64,000 nt of DNA, taken from NCBI RefSeq assembly GCF_002980525.1, contig NZ_PVBQ01000009.1, forward strand, positions 1 to 64,000. Direction: 5' to 3'. Position 1 is the first letter of the stretch. Every line of letters starts with the position of its first letter. The translations under genes and the position numbers were made by a program. Under the pieces are notes generated by a model. That model saw nothing but the letters and a program-made list of their open reading frames with translations, was not told the origin of the DNA and ran no database searches. This document shows positions 41,324 through 51,700 of the stretch, in pieces. This DNA is from Sphingobacterium haloxyli. Lineage in GTDB: Bacteria > Bacteroidota > Bacteroidia > Sphingobacteriales > Sphingobacteriaceae.

Positions 41324-44300
41324 ATGATTATAAACTTCAAACAGCAAGCTTTATTTTATGTCGTATGCTTTATCGCCACAATGATGGTGGGCGTACAGAC
41401 CTATGCACAAGGAACACAGGCTTCCATTCGCGGAGGCATAACGACGCAGTCAGACGCACCCGTTTCGGGAGCTACCGTCCGTGTCAAAAACGAGTCGACC
41501 GGATTCACGACCACTACCATCACGAATGAGCGGGGAAACTATGACCTCAAACAGCTTCCGCTAGGTGGGCCCTACACCGTAACGGCCACCCATATCGAGG
41601 AAGGTGAGGGGTCAGTTACGGGCGTTCATCTTAACCAAGGTGATGTCGCGCAGATCAGCATACAGGTTGTATCTAACAGACATGCATTAGATGCTGTAGA
41701 AATAACGGCTTCGGGACTTAAGAATACGCGGGATTATCTTGGAGCGGCGACCGCATTCTCATCGCAAGATATCAAGTCATTACCCGTAAACGGTCGTAAT
41801 TTCACATCGTTAACAGACCTGTCACCGTTAGCCCGGGGCGGAAGTATTTCCGGGCAGTTGGGTTCTTCGACTAATTTTACGATTGACGGTATGAATGCCA
41901 AGAACCCTACTTCCGCGGGCTCCACGACGAGCAGAAGTGGCGCACCTTATTCTATTTCGATGGAGGCCGTACGCGAGTTCAAGGTGGTGACCAATCAATA
42001 CGATGTTACCTTCGGACGCAGCGGCGGAGGAACCATCAGTGCGGCGACAAAGGCTGGAACCAATACGTTTGAAGGGTCGGCTTTCGTCTTTGGGCGTACG
42101 GATTGGCTCACCAGTCAATATGATATCAACGGGAACCCTCGTATTGGAGATTATTCTACCTATCAATATGGATTCTCTTTAGGAGGGCCTATCATTAAGG
42201 ATAAATTGCACTTTTTCGCCGTCTGGGATCGGCAACAAGACAATAGGTCTTTGTTGATTGCGGATATCCGTGGTGGAGATAACGAAGCGCGCTATAGGAT
42301 CAATCAACCTACATTGGATCGTTATCTGGATATTGCCCGCAGCAAATACGGCGTATCTGATGCCCCTCAAACGGGTGCGATTAATAAAAATAGAACATCT
42401 GATGCTGGTTTTCTTCGTTTAGATTGGCAGATCAACGAAAAAAACTTGCTGACTATCCGCAATAACCTGACCTACGACTACAATCCTTTAGGGCTTGCAG
42501 ATAATACGTCAATCAATATTCTGGAGTCGTATGGAAACGATAAGAATTTTGATAACAGCTTTTTGGCCACATTGCGTACCTCGATTTCCCCGCGTATTAC
42601 GAATGAACTAAAGTTGCAACATTTGTATGTTTACCAAAATAGTACGCAGGGCGATCAGATCGGCGATGGTTATATACCACGTGCGATCGTGGAACGTGTT
42701 ACTTCTCAGATCGGCGGCGACGATTTGCAGACCAACATCCAGCTAGGCGGACATAGGTTTGCACAGGAGAGCTTTAAAAACAATGTATTCCAGTTGGTAA
42801 ACAATTTGTATTTTGATACCGATTGGGCGAAGTATACGTTTGGGGTTGACGTGATGTCCACAGCTTCCAATTCCGTTTACGGGTCTGAGGTGAACGGACG
42901 TTTTCATTTTGTCGGCTTAGATAATTTCGAAAATATGAATCCCTACCGCTATTACCGGGAGGTGCCACTAAAAGACGACGTAGCGGTAAAGGGAACCATC
43001 ATGAACTTTGGTTTATATGCCCAAATGCGGAAGAACATTGCGGCAGGACTGGAGATGACAGCTGGTTTACGTATGGACTATGCCGCGTATCCCAAGGCTA
43101 CGTTCAGCCAGTTAGTATACGATGAGTTAGGTATCCGGACAGATAACAAGTTGGCTTCCTTTATTTTGCAGCCCCGTTTGCAGTTCAACTGGGATATCAA
43201 CCAGAATCAAACCGATTTCTTGCGGTTTGGCGCCGGGATTTTCGCTTCCGATATCAACAACTATATGATTATCAATAACCTGACGTTTGACGGCTCTAAC
43301 TTTGCTACGGTGGATGTGCGTGATGGGGATATTCCGCCGATTGATTTTAATCGTTATCGGCAGGATCAAAGTACGATTCCTGCTTTAGCGGCACATCAGA
43401 TTCCGACCATCAATTATACGGGAAAAGATGCCGATGTACCGACTGTATATAAAGCAAACCTGTCGTATACTCGCTTTATAACCGACCGTTTCAAAATGAC
43501 GGCTACCGGTTACATGACATTAGGACGGAATAATTATACCTATGTGGACCGTAATATGGTGAGTGAACCGTTTTTTAGGTTGGCAAATGAAGGTAACCGT
43601 GGGGTATTTGTGCCGGCAGAATCAATTGCGGCCAATGGAACGCCGGATTGGCAGCAAGGACGTATCTCGGATAAGCTAGGCCGTGTGCTGGAATTGACCA
43701 GTATTGGAAAAATAAACCAGTTTGCTGTCGTGGTCGACGGAACGTATAATTATTTCCGTGACGGCGTGATCAACGCAAGTTATACCTGGAACGACACCAA
43801 GGATAATACATCATTCAACGGTAATGTTGCCAACAGTGCAACACTTTCACAACCGGTGGTGGATGACCCCCGGGACTTAGGCGCACTAGCTTATTCGAAC
43901 AACCAGTTCAGACACAAAGTTGTTGTATATGGTACTGCACCGACGTTCTGGGGCGTGAACATAGGTGTGCGGTATACTGGATTGGGCGGAACGCGGTTCA
44001 ATCTCCTTGCTGGAGCCAATACGAACGGCGACTTCGTGGCATCGACGAACGATTTAGCCTTTATATTTGATTATAATAACCCCAACACCCCGGAAAATAT
44101 CCGTACTGGGCTTCAGGCTATCTTAGATAATCCGGAAGCCAGCCAAAGCCTGAAAGATGTAATCGTAAATTACGCGGGACGCATTGCCGACAGGAACGCC
44201 GGTGTTAACGGGTTCTTCGGGACCGTAGACTTGCGTATTGCAAAGAAGTTTATGATGCATAGAACGCATGGTATTGAGGTGTCCGCGGAAATCTTCAATC

Positions 44301-44488
44301 TGCTGAACATGGTGGATAGAGAGTGGGGCGTAACCAAGACGTTGGGCAACCAAGCGTTGTATGGTCTGCTGGCCGAAGGCTTTAACGCGGACACAAAAGA
44401 GTTTAATTATAGGGTTAACAATGTCGGCTTGGCAAGTCCGAGTGGAAACCCTTTTCAAGTCCAGCTAGGTGTCCGCTACTCCTTTTAG
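41324..44488 (+). CDS. Oar-like TonB-dependent receptor
   Basis: I place the start at ATG 41324 (MIINFKQQALFYVVCFIATM), which begins a proper signal peptide ending TYAQG (about 1054 residues). A carboxypeptidase-regulatory-like domain follows (ASIRGGITTQSDAPVSGATV; NERGNYDLKQLPLGGPYTV), then a plug with VNGRNFTSLTDLSPLARGGS and STNFTIDGMNAKNP, and a large barrel ending QVQLGVRYSF. This is the Oar/OmpA-related class of receptors, not SusC: there is no SusD partner. Such proteins often import or export peptides and proteins. It stands alone between its promoter and a strong terminator. Confidence 0.9.
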   Translation: MIINFKQQALFYVVCFIATMMVGVQTYAQGTQASIRGGITTQSDAPVSGATVRVKNESTGFTTTTITNERGNYDLKQLPLGGPYTVTATHIEEGEGSVTGVHLNQGDVAQISIQVVSNRHALDAVEITASGLKNTRDYLGAATAFSSQDIKSLPVNGRNFTSLTDLSPLARGGSISGQLGSSTNFTIDGMNAKNPTSAGSTTSRSGAPYSISMEAVREFKVVTNQYDVTFGRSGGGTISAATKAGTNTFEGSAFVFGRTDWLTSQYDINGNPRIGDYSTYQYGFSLGGPIIKDKLHFFAVWDRQQDNRSLLIADIRGGDNEARYRINQPTLDRYLDIARSKYGVSDAPQTGAINKNRTSDAGFLRLDWQINEKNLLTIRNNLTYDYNPLGLADNTSINILESYGNDKNFDNSFLATLRTSISPRITNELKLQHLYVYQNSTQGDQIGDGYIPRAIVERVTSQIGGDDLQTNIQLGGHRFAQESFKNNVFQLVNNLYFDTDWAKYTFGVDVMSTASNSVYGSEVNGRFHFVGLDNFENMNPYRYYREVPLKDDVAVKGTIMNFGLYAQMRKNIAAGLEMTAGLRMDYAAYPKATFSQLVYDELGIRTDNKLASFILQPRLQFNWDINQNQTDFLRFGAGIFASDINNYMIINNLTFDGSNFATVDVRDGDIPPIDFNRYRQDQSTIPALAAHQIPTINYTGKDADVPTVYKANLSYTRFITDRFKMTATGYMTLGRNNYTYVDRNMVSEPFFRLANEGNRGVFVPAESIAANGTPDWQQGRISDKLGRVLELTSIGKINQFAVVVDGTYNYFRDGVINASYTWNDTKDNTSFNGNVANSATLSQPVVDDPRDLGALAYSNNQFRHKVVVYGTAPTFWGVNIGVRYTGLGGTRFNLLAGANTNGDFVASTNDLAFIFDYNNPNTPENIRTGLQAILDNPEASQSLKDVIVNYAGRIADRNAGVNGFFGTVDLRIAKKFMMHRTHGIEVSAEIFNLLNMVDREWGVTKTLGNQALYGLLAEGFNADTKEFNYRVNNVGLASPSGNPFQVQLGVRYSF

Positions 44489-44522
44489 TGGGCTACTATA
44501 GAGCAGCTGTCACGTGATAGAA

Positions 44523-44563
44523 AGGAAGCGCATAATGATCAAGTTATGCGCTTCCTGTTTTTT
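44523..44563 (+). terminator. Terminator of the Oar-like gene
   Basis: AGGAAGCGCATAA / TTATGCGCTTCCT, a perfect 13-bp stem with an eight-base loop and a T tract (TGTTTTTTT). It reaches the stop codon of the convergent dehydrogenase gene. Confidence 0.9.
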
Positions 44564-45570
44564 TAAGGCTGGCCACCTCCACCCGCAGCTCCATAAATCT
44601 GTCCAGTGGAATAGCTAGCGCTGTTATCTGCCAATTGCACAAAGATAGAAGCGAGCTCTGCAGGTTGCCCCGCGCGTGCAAGCGGCGTATCCGCTCCGAA
44701 TTCTGGAAGGCTTTCCTGCTCCTGTCCACCGCATACTTGAAGTGGGGTCCATATAGGCCCTGGGGATACACCGTTTACCCGGATGCCCTTAGGCCCAAGT
44801 TGTTTGGAAAGCGACTTGACGTAAGCAACGTTAGCGGCTTTGGTCTGCGAATAGTCGAATAGATTTTCCGATGGATCGTAGGCCTGTACGGAGGTTGTCG
44901 CAATAATTGACGCTCCGGGCGGTAAATGCGGCAAGGCGGCTCTGGTGATCCAAAACAGCGCGTAAATGTTCGTTTTCATCGTCGCGTCGAAGCTATCATC
45001 GCTGATGTCCATTATCGATAAGTTACTTTTTTGATATCCGGCGTTGTTCACTAAGATGTCCAGCCCGCCAAGCTGCGAAACCGCGTTCTCCACCAATGTT
45101 TTGCAAAATGCGGCGTCGGTAATATCACCGGGAAGTGCTACCGCCTTTCTTCCAGCTTCTTTGATGAGTGCAACAACTTGTTTAGCATCTTCTTCTTCCG
45201 CAGGAAGATAGTTGATAGCAACATCTGCGCCTTCGCGTGCATAGGCAATGGCGGCGGCTCTACCAATACCAGAGTCTCCTCCCGTTATCAGCGCTTTTCG
45301 ACCTTGCAGGCGCCCATTCCCTTTATAGGATTTTTCGCCATGATCGGGTATCGGATCCATTTGGGAGGCGAGACCGGGATGTGGCTGCTGTTGCTTCGGA
45401 TATGGAGGCTTGGGATATTTATCCAATGGGTTCTTAAGGCCCGGGTTGCTCGTGTTCGCTGAATAGCTACTGCCCATTGCCGTTAACGATGGGCTTGCCA
45501 CCAAAGTAGCTACCGTAGCTCCTATTCCTTTCAGTGCGTTTCTCCGTGATACGTTGTTCTCTTTTTTCAT
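44563..45570 (-). CDS. Short-chain dehydrogenase with Tat signal
   Basis: A 335-residue SDR enzyme of the glucose-dehydrogenase/YhxC-like type. The N-terminus has a twin-arginine signal (SRRNALKGIGATVATLVASP), which implies export in folded form with NAD(P) bound. Then comes a proline-rich lead (KYPKPPYPKQQQPHPG), the cofactor motif TGGDSGIGRAAA, NNAGYQ, the catalytic YSQTK (Y-x3-K), and PGPIWTPLQ. The end IYGAAGGGGQP is shared with its neighbour. It is a tandem duplicate of the next gene, 32 bp away and cotranscribed. Oxidoreductases of this subgroup are often stress-induced; the substrate is unknown. Confidence 0.88.
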   Translation of the reverse strand: MKKENNVSRRNALKGIGATVATLVASPSLTAMGSSYSANTSNPGLKNPLDKYPKPPYPKQQQPHPGLASQMDPIPDHGEKSYKGNGRLQGRKALITGGDSGIGRAAAIAYAREGADVAINYLPAEEEDAKQVVALIKEAGRKAVALPGDITDAAFCKTLVENAVSQLGGLDILVNNAGYQKSNLSIMDISDDSFDATMKTNIYALFWITRAALPHLPPGASIIATTSVQAYDPSENLFDYSQTKAANVAYVKSLSKQLGPKGIRVNGVSPGPIWTPLQVCGGQEQESLPEFGADTPLARAGQPAELASIFVQLADNSASYSTGQIYGAAGGGGQP

Positions 45571-45602
45571 ACTTGATATGTTTTTGATTTCGAGATTCGT
45601 CG

Positions 45603-46493
45603 TTAGGGATGGCCCCCACCTCCCGCAGCTCCATAGATCTGCCCGGTGGAGTAACTGGCACTGTTGTCTGCCAGTTGTACATAGATAGAAGCGAGCTCGG
45701 CAGGTTGCCCAGCTCTGCCCAAAGCTGTGTCTGCTCCGAAGTCAACCAAGGTTTCGGGCTCTTTGCTGCACACTTGTAAAGGTGTCCAGACTGGCCCGGG
45801 CGCGACACCGTTTACTCTGATGCCTGCTTCCCCTAACTGTTGCGCTAGCGCTTTAACCAAAATGACATTCGTCGCCTTTGTTTGGGCATAATCCATTAAA
45901 GCCGCCTCCGGATCGTACGCTTGTACGGAAGCGGTAACGATAATGGACGATCCTGCTGGCATGTGCGGAACAGCCGCTTTTGTTATCCAAAACGGCGCAT
46001 ACACATTTGTTTTCATGGTTTGATCGAAACTCTCATCGGGGATATCCAAAATCGATGGGTAGCTTTGTTGGTAAGCGGCGTTATTGACCAGGATATCCAA
46101 TCCGCCCAATTTCTCAACAGCTTCTGCTACGAGCTGTTGGCAAAAATTCCGGTCCGTAATATCGCCCGGGATCGCGTAACCTTTGCGTCCGGCTTTTTCA
46201 ATGAGATCGATGACTTGCTTTGCATCTTCTTCCTCGGCCGGCAAGTAGTTGATCGCTACATCGGCACCTTCTCTGGCAAATGCAATAGCTGCGGCTCGGC
46301 CAATGCCGGAGTCGCCACCGGTAACCAATGCTCGCCGGTTTTCCAAACGCCCGGAGCCCAGATAGGTGTTTTCGCCGTGGTCGGGAACGGGTTCCATTTT
46401 ACCGGTTAATGCCGGGAAAGGTTGTGATTGTTTTTTGAAAGGTGGTCTTGGATACTTGTCCACCGGATTTTCAAGTTTTGATTTTAGCTCCAT
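45603..46493 (-). CDS. Short-chain dehydrogenase, cytosolic paralogue
   Basis: A 296-residue SDR enzyme, very similar to the gene downstream over the full catalytic part: lead KYPRPPFKKQSQPFPALTGK, TGGDSGIGRAAA, YAQTK and PGPVWTPLQV, end IYGAAGGGGHP. It has no Tat signal and should stay in the cytosol. It is the first of the tandem pair. Confidence 0.9.
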   Translation of the reverse strand: MELKSKLENPVDKYPRPPFKKQSQPFPALTGKMEPVPDHGENTYLGSGRLENRRALVTGGDSGIGRAAAIAFAREGADVAINYLPAEEEDAKQVIDLIEKAGRKGYAIPGDITDRNFCQQLVAEAVEKLGGLDILVNNAAYQQSYPSILDIPDESFDQTMKTNVYAPFWITKAAVPHMPAGSSIIVTASVQAYDPEAALMDYAQTKATNVILVKALAQQLGEAGIRVNGVAPGPVWTPLQVCSKEPETLVDFGADTALGRAGQPAELASIYVQLADNSASYSTGQIYGAAGGGGHP

Positions 46494-46688
46494 GATCTAT
46501 CTGTATGTTCTCTTCTGAATTGAACAATGTACTTGATATTCCGTTTTGTTTTTTTACACACAGAAGATCGGAGGGCTTAACATTCGCTACAGGGACTTCC
46601 TTATAATAACAGTTGCGGGATCACGTAAGATAATAGGTGTTTCGCTTAGGTTAACAATAAAATAATATGCGCTAGCGTTTTTTCAAAT

Positions 46689-46696
46689 TATCTTTG
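46689..46696 (+). promoter_or_regulatory. -7 box of the ECF sigma gene
   Basis: TATCTTTG matches TAnnTTTG. The gene's ATG at 46701 is only 4 bp further, so the mRNA is probably leaderless or has a very short leader. Confidence 0.5.
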
Positions 46697-46700
46697 TGCC

Positions 46701-47282
46701 ATGTTGAAGAGTGGCGTAGATGATACATACCTATGGCAGCGCATACAGGCAGGCGACCGATCGTCTTTCGAGATTCTTTATCATAAATATATCCGCATGC
46801 TATATCTGGAAGTGAATAAAAGAATAGCGGATAAAGAGATTGCAGAGGATTTGCTGCAAGATGTCTTTCTGTCGCTTTGGGAGAAGCGAAACCAATATAC
46901 GCCGAAGGGAGACGTATACCCCTATATCCGTGGAATGGCTATCAATCGTATCCTCAATCATTACCGCAGTAATAAAGCGAAGCCGCAATATGTTAAAATA
47001 TGGGAAGAACTTCCCGAGTCCGTCGCAGATTTGCAGGATCTTTCCGAAGCCTTCAAACAAGCAGAAAACGAAGCGTTTGAGTCATTGTTGAAGCAGGCAC
47101 TGGAGGCATTGCCTACCCGTATGCGCATGGTATTTGAGCTGCGGTTTGAGCAACGCAAATCTGTCGACGAAATAGCGAACCAACTTTCTACCTCTCCTAA
47201 TACGATCCGAAACCAATTGAAGAGTATCCGCAAGCGGTTTGTCCATACCCTAAAAGGCTCAAGCTTCATCACCTTTTTTTAA
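46701..47282 (+). CDS. ECF-type RNA polymerase sigma factor
   Basis: A 193-residue sigma-70 family ECF factor of the Bacteroidota FecI-like group. Region 2 is FEILYHKYIRMLYLEVNKRI with AEDLLQDVFLSLWEKR. Region 4 is LPTRMRMVFELRFEQRKSVD, then EIANQLSTSPNTIRNQL. It should be held by the FecR protein encoded next and switch on the STN-SusC/SusD/GH92 genes when substrate binds the transporter. Confidence 0.93.
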   Translation: MLKSGVDDTYLWQRIQAGDRSSFEILYHKYIRMLYLEVNKRIADKEIAEDLLQDVFLSLWEKRNQYTPKGDVYPYIRGMAINRILNHYRSNKAKPQYVKIWEELPESVADLQDLSEAFKQAENEAFESLLKQALEALPTRMRMVFELRFEQRKSVDEIANQLSTSPNTIRNQLKSIRKRFVHTLKGSSFITFF

Positions 47283-47442
47283 GACGCTGCGTTAGGTTAA
47301 TATGAACTGTATTAACAAATCGTTAAATCTCCAATAGCCAATAGCCAAAAATCAATTTCTGGTTCCTTATTAATAGAGGGCGACTAAAATCCCTTTGTAG
47401 TACGTGCCGCGAAAGATGGACTGCTGCCCCAAAATGAATGGA

Positions 47443-48609
47443 ATGAGAACAGAGGAAGAATTAATAATTTTACTGAACAAATATCGCGAAGGAAACTGCA
47501 ACTCCGAGGAAATCCAGTTGCTGGAAACTTGGCTTATGGCTATTTCTCAGCATAGAAAAGTGGAACTGCCGGACCGAGATACGGTTTCGCGCCTGCTAAG
47601 CCGTATAAAAGAGGACGCGCGGTATCAAGATAGGGATCATGATGTTCGAACGATAAGACGGAGCGTCTTCTCGGGGCGCCGATATTTAGCTCCCATAGCG
47701 GCATGTCTGGTAGGGGCATTGGTTATCTGTACCGTCTTGTTCGTGCAATTTAATACAAAAGAACGGATGACAGGGGAGCTCGTTTCGCAGGGAGCAGAAC
47801 AAGATTTAAGTCCGGGAAGTGATAAGGCGACGTTGACGCTCTCCACTGGTCGTGTGGTTAACCTGGAAGCGTCGGAACAGCACCGGCTGGAACGAGCCAA
47901 CGGGCTAGAAGGTGCTTTGCTCCAAAAGGGGAGTCTGCAATATGCTGCCGCGAATCAAAGAAATGTAGATGATATAGACTACCACACCTTAACAACGCCT
48001 CGGGGAGGACAGTATCAGCTGATTTTACCTGATGGCACGAAAGCTTGGCTCAATGCGGCTTCGTCTATAACTTACCCTGTAGCGTTTTTGGGCAACGAAC
48101 GACGGGTAGAAATAAGTGGAGAGGTATATTTTGACGTGGCGAAGCAACCGGGAAAGTTTTTTATCGTGGAAAGTGGCTTGCAAGAAATTAAAGTCTTAGG
48201 AACGCAGTTCAATGTGGAGGCCTACCTTGACGAAAAAACGATGCGTACAACGCTGGTGGAAGGAAGTGTGGAGATCGTGCATAGAGATAATAAGAAAAAA
48301 GCAAGACTGATTCCCGGGCAGCAGGCAGCTGTTACGGATGATATACAGGTGCAATCTGTCGATCCTCTTGCCTCCATTGCTTGGAAAAATGGAGACTTCT
48401 TCTTCCAGAAGGAGGCCTTGGGCAGCATATTACGCAAAGTGAGCCGATGGTACAATGCCGAAATTGAATGCCCACCTCATCTGGAGCGTTTACGGTTCAG
48501 TGGGATGGTGTCAAGATCGCAGCCGCTTTCGGCCATCGTACAGATGATCGAATCTACAGAAAATGTTAAAATAAAATGTAAAGGAAGGAGGATAATTGTA
48601 ACAGAATAA
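47443..48609 (+). CDS. FecR-family anti-sigma factor
   Basis: I prefer ATG 47443 (MRTEEELIILLNKYREG, 388 residues); GTG 47404 and ATG 47434 are alternatives in frame. The N-terminal sigma-binding part (residues about 1-80) precedes one membrane helix (LAPIAACLVGALVICTVLFV) and the periplasmic FecR domain (TTPRGGQYQLILPDGTKAWL, NAASSITYPVAF, VSGEVYFDVAKQ-like ISGEVYFDVA), then an STN-like end. It relays the signal from the SusC STN domain to the sigma factor. Confidence 0.92.
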   Translation: MRTEEELIILLNKYREGNCNSEEIQLLETWLMAISQHRKVELPDRDTVSRLLSRIKEDARYQDRDHDVRTIRRSVFSGRRYLAPIAACLVGALVICTVLFVQFNTKERMTGELVSQGAEQDLSPGSDKATLTLSTGRVVNLEASEQHRLERANGLEGALLQKGSLQYAAANQRNVDDIDYHTLTTPRGGQYQLILPDGTKAWLNAASSITYPVAFLGNERRVEISGEVYFDVAKQPGKFFIVESGLQEIKVLGTQFNVEAYLDEKTMRTTLVEGSVEIVHRDNKKKARLIPGQQAAVTDDIQVQSVDPLASIAWKNGDFFFQKEALGSILRKVSRWYNAEIECPPHLERLRFSGMVSRSQPLSAIVQMIESTENVKIKCKGRRIIVTE

Positions 48610-48716
48610 ACCATTACATACAAAAGGAGATGCTACCAACATCTCCCTGCGCAGTTAAAAGTCTATAAATAATTCAAGCAAACAACTATTTAATACGATA
48701 ACTACAATACAAAAAT

Positions 48717-51700
48717 ATGAATTATCATCAAATTTTACGTGTCATGAAAATAATCATGGTGCTACTGACCTGTGGTTTGTTACAACTGAGTGCAGCGACG
48801 TACGGTCAACGTATAACCATCCATAAAAAAAATGTAAACATAGATAAGGTCTTGTTCGATATCCGTCAGCAGAGCGGGTATGATTTTTTCTTTGATGCCG
48901 ATATCTTTGCCAAAAATACCAAAGTCAGCGTGTCAATCCGTGATGCTGATATTGTTCAGGCATTAGACGCTTGCCTAAAAAATACGTCCTTTCGATACAC
49001 CATCGACAATAACATCGTCGTGATCAAGCCGGATCCTAAGAAAGCACAAAACGGAACACAACCGGATGTTATAGTCGATCAACAGCGTACCCGACGTATT
49101 ACGGGACGTATTACAGATAGTCAGGGTCAGCCTTTGGCGGGAGCAACGATAACGGCTATCGGAAAAGTAGCGATGAAAACGAGTAGTCTGGAAGACGGTT
49201 CTTATGTGATCGAAGTAGACGCAGAAACCCGTAAACTCGCCTTTAGCTTAGTGGGATACACAGCTTCAGAGATAGTGCTGGGCTCGTCGAACCAGATCAA
49301 CGTATCATTGGAGACGCACGTCAATGAAATTGAGGAGGTTGTGATGGTGGGATATGGTACGCAGCGTAAATCAGATCTGAGTGGCTCGGTTGGTAGCGTA
49401 AAGGGAGAACAATTAATGGAGCGGCCTGCGGTCAACCTAGAACAGAGCCTAGCGGGTCGTATCGCAGGGGTAAATGTGAGCACGAACTCCGGACGCCCCG
49501 GAGGGCGGACGCGTATTCGAGTGCGCGGATTTAGCTCGATTAATGCGGCCAACGACCCCTTGTATGTGGTAGACGGCGTTATTTTTACAGCGGGTATCTC
49601 GAGCATTAATCCTAACGACATCGAGTCGATCGACGTTCTGAAAGATGCTTCGGCAACCGCGATCTATGGTACGCGTGGAACAAATGGGGTTATTATCGTA
49701 ACAACCAAGCGTGGAAAGGCTGGAGGGCAACTTAATTACGATAATTATATTAGTGTCAATAATCTGGCGAGAAAACAGGATGTTTTGAACTCGCAGGAAT
49801 TTATGATGATCGAGGATCAAGCGTATCTAAATGCAGAAAAATTTGATCCTATAGGTTTTGGCAGTGGTCGATATATGGATCCTAAGGAGAAAAGAAAAAG
49901 CTTTCTGGTGGGCAACGACGAAGGAAAAGCGGAGCTTTTTTATGAAGATGACGCGGGAAATATTCGACCACTATACGACGTGGACTGGCAGGACAAAGTC
50001 ACGCGCAGTGCCGTTAGCCACAATCATAATGTATCCTGGACCGGAACCGACGAAAAAAGTAATTACGGGATTTATCTAGGACATGTCAACGAGAACGGGA
50101 TCATCATCAACTCTTATTTACGAAGATATAATGCTAGGGCTGTACTGGATAGAGAGGTGAAAGATTGGCTTAAAGTGGGCGGAATGATCAGCTATTCAAA
50201 CAATACGGAACGTCGCGCAGATGAGTCGCAGGGCGGAAACAATGTGCCGCGTATGATGATTGAGATGGTGCCTTTCATCCCTTACCGATACCCCGATGGT
50301 ACGTATGGCAAACGACTGGATTATGATGGGCTTGAAAAAGGAGACAATCCGAGGGCACAACTGGACGAAAGTAAGCGGATACATCATACGAATACGTTTA
50401 ATGGAAACGCGAATGCAACGGTGACGTTGGCGGAGGGGTTAGATTTCAACAGTGCCATCGGAGCAAATGTCGTGAACCAATATTCACCTTATTTTAACAG
50501 CACAGAATCTGATCTTTCTGCGGGGCTTGGACGTAATTATGCGCAAATAGCAAGTCATGCATCCCAGTTTTGGCAGTGGACCAACAGGTTGAACTATAGC
50601 GTGAATTTTAACAATGACCATCAACTTGATGCCATGGCAGGGGTGGAATATCAAAAATTCAAGTATATGTCTTGGTCTGCCGCAGCGCAAGATATTCCGG
50701 ATGATTATTACGAATGGTACAACCTTGGTTCGGCCGCCACATTGCAACCTGCGGCATCGGCATCCCGTAGATGGCAAATGGGATCTTTTTTCGGGAGGGC
50801 GAACTATAGCTTTAAGAATCGCTACTTGCTGACTTTCACAGGGCGATATGACGGGTCATCGCGCTTTGGTGCAGACAATAAATACGCATTCTTTCCGTCT
50901 GGCGCTTTTGCATGGCGGATATCTGACGAAGATTTTATGCAATCTGTTGAAAAGATCAGCGCGTTAAAGCTCCGTGTAAGCTACGGGTTGACAGGGAATT
51001 CTGAAATCGGCGAATATAGATCGCAGGCAAATTTGGCGACGAATTCTTATCTTTTTGGAGGAAGCCTGGCAACGGGGACCCTTATATCTACCTTAGCCAA
51101 TCCAGAGCTCAAGTGGGAGAAAACAAGCCAGTTCAATGTCGGTTTAGATGCTGGTTTTTGGAATAGCAGACTGAACGTGGAGGCAGACTTTTATATCAAG
51201 AATACCAACGATCTATTGTTGGCGGCTCCCGTGCCGACCAGTAGTGGCTACTCTTCGCTAACACAAAATATCGGTAGCCTCCGCAATACAGGTGCTGAAT
51301 TGAGCGTGAACAGTGTTAATATCGCGAAGGATAATTTTACTTGGAGGACAAATTTTAATATTTCTTGGCTAAAGAATGAGATTACTGCGCTGGGCACCAA
51401 TAATGAGGATATATTTATGGGGCCGAATTTTTTGGGTAACACCAACATTCTTCGTGTCGGAGAATCCGTGAGCTCGTTCTATGGCTATGTCAACGATGGC
51501 GTTTGGAGTGCGGCAGAGGCAACGGAAGCGGCTCGATACGGTAAAAAGCCCGGTGATATCAAGTATGTTGACTTGAACGGCGATGGGCAGATCAACGATA
51601 GAGATCGTCAAATTATAGGGAAGGGGGTGCCAGATTTCTATGGGACATTGAGCAATAGCTTTCGTTATAAAAATGTTGAACTCCTAGTGGAGCTGCAGTA

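Noticed and set aside
48626..48646. GGAGATG/CATCTCC hairpin between FecR and SusC as a terminator.
   Set aside because: A 7-bp stem without a T run; at most a weak attenuator or mRNA stabiliser.
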